64,000 bases of DNA, from positions 1 to 64,000 of the forward strand of contig NZ_FOTS01000017.1 in NCBI RefSeq assembly GCF_900114615.1. The letters are read 5' to 3'. The DNA is from Pelosinus propionicus DSM 13327 (GTDB lineage: Bacteria > Bacillota > Negativicutes > DSM-13327). The position numbers and the translations under genes were made by a program. This document shows positions 62,621 to 64,000 of the stretch, piece by piece. The notes under the pieces are model-generated. The model saw only the letters and a list, made by a program, of their open reading frames with translations, had not been told where the DNA came from and ran no database searches. Positions within the stretch are counted from its first letter, which is position 1; every line of letters starts with the position of its first letter.

Positions 62621-64000
62621 CTAGGAATGAGGACGAACCCGATGGGTTGGCATGGCTTTAAGAGGATCATCCGGCCAATAATGCTTTGGATAACGTCCCA
62701 TAAGATCTTTCTTCACTTGAAAGTATGTATTGTCCCAAAAACTAGCAATGTCTTTGGTTACCTGGACCAAGCGATGAGCTGGAGATAAAAGATGAAGAGT
62801 CATTGCAACCTTTCCCTGCCCAATTTTAGGTGTTTCTTTTAAACCGAACATTTCCTGCAGCTTTACTGCCAGTACAGGTACAGCTGCATCACTATAATCA
62901 ATAGGTATACGCTGTCCACTAGGAACAAGAATATGGGTTGGTGCCCATTCGTTTAATTTTTGCCCTTGTTCCCAACTAAGCATTCCCCCAAGTATGGCTG
63001 TCAAGTTTAGCCGCTGCAGGTGATCACAATTAATCATGCCATATAGATAGGGAGCTAACCACTCTTCCAATGTTATTTTCAAGAAGTCATCTGACACATT
63101 TGGCCAATCAGGATCGATTTTATGCATAAACATAAGCCGCTGACGAAATTGACATGCACTTTTTGTCCAGGGCAGAATATGCAGTCCTTCCTCTTTAATT
63201 CCTTCAAGGAGAGCAAAGAGGACATCTTCTTTATTACAATTTGCCAAAGGCATACTTTCTAAAAGCAAAGCATCAAATTTTTCAATTCTTCGTGCCCGTA
63301 CAGCTTTTGCTTCATGATCCCAGACAATACGCTCCTGCACGCTGATCTGTTCATCAAAATGCTCTTTTATCATATATAAGTGAACGGGCGCTGCTAAAAA
63401 AATACGCTTTTCGCCTTGCTGATCTCCCCCTAACTCAGCGGCGACCAGATAGGGTTCCATCGCCAGCAATTGAGGTTCTTTAAACACTGCACCATGACCA
63501 TTACGCAGCAAAAAACGTCCATCTCCCCGCCCTTGACCGATCCGCTCCGGATAAGCAAATGCCAGCAGTAAGCCACAGGCTTCCAAATTATCACTTCCCC
63601 CCTGAGGCACTGCAAAAATCTGTTTCCAATAACGAATTTCCGTTTCGATAGTGTGATAGCCGCCTTTACGTACCAGCTCAATGCGTAATCGCAAATCAAC
63701 ATCAGACAATCCTTGAAAAAGCTCTCGATGATTCAGTATAGCTGCCATTTCACAAGCTAGTTTACCATATCCTAGCCTTAAACCCTGAAATACCATATGT
63801 GCAATGCGAGGATGAAGACCGATTTTTATCAACTGCTGACCATGAGAAGTAATGCGACCGTCACAGGATAACGCTCCCAGTTGAAAAAGCAATTGTCTTG
63901 CTTGAAGAAAGGCAGGCTCAGGCGGCAGATCAAGCCACTGTAATTCACCTGGATTGTGTATCCCCCAAGCAGCTAATTCTAATACCAAGGAGGTCAAATC
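62621..64000 (-). CDS. hrpB: ATP-dependent helicase HrpB, C-terminal part (partial)
   Basis: At least 459 residues, open to the right window edge (the frame continues past 64000, so the TTG near the edge is not a start). It contains the HA2-type domain (ALSCDGRITSHGQQLIKIGLHPRIAHMV given by conserved L-H-P-R) and the HrpB C-terminal domain ending in DPLKAMPTHRVRPHS, the family's signature end. The helicase motor part is outside. HrpB is a DEAH-box RNA helicase-like protein; its role in bacteria is not settled. Confidence 0.92.
   Translation of the reverse strand, partial: DLTSLVLELAAWGIHNPGELQWLDLPPEPAFLQARQLLFQLGALSCDGRITSHGQQLIKIGLHPRIAHMVFQGLRLGYGKLACEMAAILNHRELFQGLSDVDLRLRIELVRKGGYHTIETEIRYWKQIFAVPQGGSDNLEACGLLLAFAYPERIGQGRGDGRFLLRNGHGAVFKEPQLLAMEPYLVAAELGGDQQGEKRIFLAAPVHLYMIKEHFDEQISVQERIVWDHEAKAVRARRIEKFDALLLESMPLANCNKEDVLFALLEGIKEEGLHILPWTKSACQFRQRLMFMHKIDPDWPNVSDDFLKITLEEWLAPYLYGMINCDHLQRLNLTAILGGMLSWEQGQKLNEWAPTHILVPSGQRIPIDYSDAAVPVLAVKLQEMFGLKETPKIGQGKVAMTLHLLSPAHRLVQVTKDIASFWDNTYFQVKKDLMGRYPKHYWPDDPLKAMPTHRVRPHS

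Overview
The window looks like the chromosome of a low-GC, endospore-forming, anaerobic Firmicute. The best guess is a Negativicute of the Sporomusaceae (Pelosinus-like), inferred from gene content and order rather than from a marker gene. Supporting signs are a Spo0F-type regulator, a sporulation-type histidine kinase with Spo0A boxes, a SpoIID/LytB protein, the argS-rpoE-pyrG order, a fused PurL-PurQ protein, pyruvate formate-lyase, a propionate/butyrate-type CoA-transferase and several chemoreceptors. Most genes lie on the minus strand. No rRNA, tRNA or CRISPR array was seen.

Region by region: 0-0.4 kb is the 3' end of an IS150-like IS3 element. 0.6-9.5 kb is housekeeping: spo0F, a large lipoprotein, yip1-sppA, pyrG, rpoE, argS and a DUF1934 gene. 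9.7-14.5 kb holds a soluble sugar-diacid chemoreceptor, a SpoIID/LytB lipoprotein, a LarA (nickel lactate racemase) homologue and a DUF2156 gene that appears to start at AUU. 14.7-18.9 kb is recQ and an ABC-F ATPase. 19.0-25.8 kb is a CoA-transferase plus GntP permease unit behind a sigma-54 activator, then a sodium-coupled amino-acid-type transporter. 26-31.3 kb is an ABC exporter, a large chemoreceptor and CheX. 31.6-34.5 kb is a small ORF with a sporulation-like promoter and a three-gene membrane cluster (DUF2167). 34.7-41.3 kb is purL, a LysR regulator, speD and a YhcH-family gene. 41.4-45 kb is a pantothenate operon (DUF2520/PanG-like, panB, panC, panD) behind an untranslated region with an orphan terminator. 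45-48.9 kb is two membrane proteins, an FMN riboswitch with ribU, and an Nramp transporter. 49-54.3 kb is a sporulation kinase, then a ZTP riboswitch with pflB-pflA. 54.6-59.8 kb is pepT, a QueG-like reductase, a diguanylate cyclase, a hemolysin-III protein and a cysteine hydrolase. 59.8-61.0 kb is a second, internally deleted IS3 element. 61.1-64 kb is a DASS transporter and the 3' part of hrpB.

How the parts connect: one-carbon and purine metabolism are joined by purL and by a ZTP riboswitch that senses shortage of 10-formyl-THF in front of the formate-producing pfl operon. Two near-consensus Fur-type boxes sit in front of ribU and pflB, suggesting iron control of flavin uptake and fermentation. 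spo0F, a PAS kinase, sigma-H/sigma-E-like promoters and Spo0A boxes point to sporulation control. Transporters paired with metabolic enzymes (GntP with CoA-transferase; DASS; NSS) fit a fermenter of organic acids and amino acids.

The least explained items are a candidate minus-strand leader or small RNA at 44.69-44.88 kb, a pair of 23-bp palindromes at 30.37 and 30.63 kb, a family of ACCACAAAG hairpins after genes, and the untranslated block before speD. Where a start codon was moved from the longest reading frame, the reason is given in the entry.
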